Assembly (NCBI GenBank): GCA_947625445.1 | Contig: CANQOM010000101.1 | Coordinates: forward strand, 1 to 6,134 | DNA from: Candidatus Gastranaerophilales bacterium | GTDB lineage: Bacteria; Cyanobacteriota; Vampirovibrionia; Gastranaerophilales; Gastranaerophilaceae | Length of the DNA stretch: 6,134 bases | Reading direction: 5' to 3' | In this document: piece after piece, positions 5,513 through 6,134 of the stretch | How positions within the stretch are numbered: the first letter of the stretch is position 1 | How the letters are laid out: every line of letters starts with the position of its first letter | Notes under the pieces: generated by a model | Told to the model about the DNA's origin: nothing | Seen by the model: only the letters and a program-made list of their open reading frames with translations | Databases searched by the model: none | Program-made: the position numbers and the translations under genes

Positions 5513-6134
5513 ATGTTTTTCAGGAATATTATTCTGACAATTTTATTAATATTAATATTTAATCTTCCATCCGAAGCAGTTAAGGTTGGTTTATTACCTG
5601 ATGTTAAAGAAATAAAAGTAGCATCATCCGTTCCTGCAGAAATTTATGATGTATATAATAATAAATTATTGTATGAAATTCGCCCTATGAGATATTATGT
5701 TTTTAAATCTAAACATAATACTTTAAGTGTCAATATAGACAGAAAGAATATAGATTTAAACACAAACAGAATCCTTATTAAAACAAAAAATGCAGGGTTT
5801 TTATGTTCAAAAAGAGCATGGTATAGGGGCAACTTTATTATTCAAAACAGAGGAAATAATTTAGCAACATTAATAAATGATATTCCCTTAGAAGAATATT
5901 TAAAAGGTGTAGTTCCATCAGAAATGCCATCAAAATGGAACAATGAAGCATTAAAAGCACAAGCTATAGCTGCAAGAAGTTATGCAGTTGCAACAAGTGC
6001 TGCGGGCAAGCACGCATCACAAGGTTTTGACCTTGTTGATACTACAGGAGATCAAGCTTATGGTGGTGCAAGTGCAGAAAAAAAATCCACCTCTAAAGCG
6101 GTTGATGATACTAAAGGTATTGTTCTTGTTCAAA
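5513..6134 (+). CDS. SpoIID/LytB-domain cell-wall protein, N-terminal 207 residues (runs off the right edge)
   Basis: This is a secreted SpoIID/LytB-family protein. In this family SpoIID is a lytic transglycosylase acting on peptidoglycan stripped of stem peptides, and LytB is an amidase enhancer. The frame opens with ATG at 5513 and has no stop before the window ends. Residues 1-22 form a Sec signal peptide (MFFRNIILT, hydrophobic core, then NLPSEA with likely cleavage after Ala22). The SpoIID domain starts near 118: LINDIPLEEYLKGVVPSEMP (120-139) includes Glu137, the expected catalytic acid. LKAQAIAARSYAV (147-159) and then DTTGDQAYGGASAE (176-189) are further family landmarks. Cysteines that flank this last motif in some relatives are absent (Val175, Asp180). 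AGGG lies only two bases before the ATG, which is tight, but no better in-frame start exists; upstream in frame is a stop at 5492. It is divergent from the flagellar operon, and sporulation is not implied because the domain is common in non-sporulating bacteria. Confidence 0.92.
   Translation, partial: MFFRNIILTILLILIFNLPSEAVKVGLLPDVKEIKVASSVPAEIYDVYNNKLLYEIRPMRYYVFKSKHNTLSVNIDRKNIDLNTNRILIKTKNAGFLCSKRAWYRGNFIIQNRGNNLATLINDIPLEEYLKGVVPSEMPSKWNNEALKAQAIAARSYAVATSAAGKHASQGFDLVDTTGDQAYGGASAEKKSTSKAVDDTKGIVLVQ

Overview
This window is a flagellar basal-body gene cluster from an AT-rich bacterium, with the start of a divergent cell-wall gene at its right edge. Seven complete genes and one partial gene lie on the minus strand. 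One further partial gene lies on the plus strand. Every complete ORF has clear family-level sequence evidence. There are no RNA genes, mobile elements, CRISPR arrays or gene-free stretches over 300 bases.

Layout in minus-strand transcription order, right to left: a FlgF/FlgG-family rod protein (4644-5333), a second FlgG-like rod protein (3919-4632), FlgB (3553-3906), FlgC (3110-3553), an SLT-type lytic transglycosylase (2351-3088) and FliE (1993-2334). After a 217-base gap come the MS-ring protein FliF (114-1775) and the first 34 codons of an unidentified gene (1-102). Apart from the gap before fliF, spacing is tight (11 to 21 bases, with a one-base TAATG overlap between flgB and flgC), so the first six genes look like one operon. 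fliF has a candidate promoter of its own. On the plus strand, from 5513 off the right edge, runs a signal-peptide-bearing SpoIID/LytB-domain protein. A 179-base AT-rich region separates it from the flagellar operon and presumably carries both promoters.

How the genes work together: FliF forms the MS ring in the inner membrane and houses the type III export apparatus. FliE joins the ring to the rod, FlgB and FlgC form the proximal rod, and the FlgF- and FlgG-like proteins extend it. The lytic transglycosylase probably opens the peptidoglycan for the growing rod, the job done by FlgJ in enterobacteria. It has no visible Sec signal. Like all five rod/FliE proteins here, it carries an F-x-x-x-hydrophobic motif near residue 45-55, which suggests that it is itself a flagellar export substrate.

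Organism: the DNA is strongly AT-rich with standard bacterial signals (AGGAG-like ribosome binding sites). A rod operon ordered flgF/G, flgG, flgB, flgC, slt, fliE, fliF beside a SpoIID/LytB gene does not match the enterobacterial arrangement or the classical Bacillus flgB-flgC-fliE-fliF order. A flagellated gut member of Melainabacteria/Vampirovibrionia (Gastranaerophilales-like) is my best guess. Elusimicrobia or a clostridial lineage are alternatives. This is inference from composition and gene order only. No wholly new system is evident; the most interesting points are the putative type-III-exported transglycosylase, the degenerate rod motif in the first FlgF/G paralogue, and the unrecognised gene where fliG might be expected.
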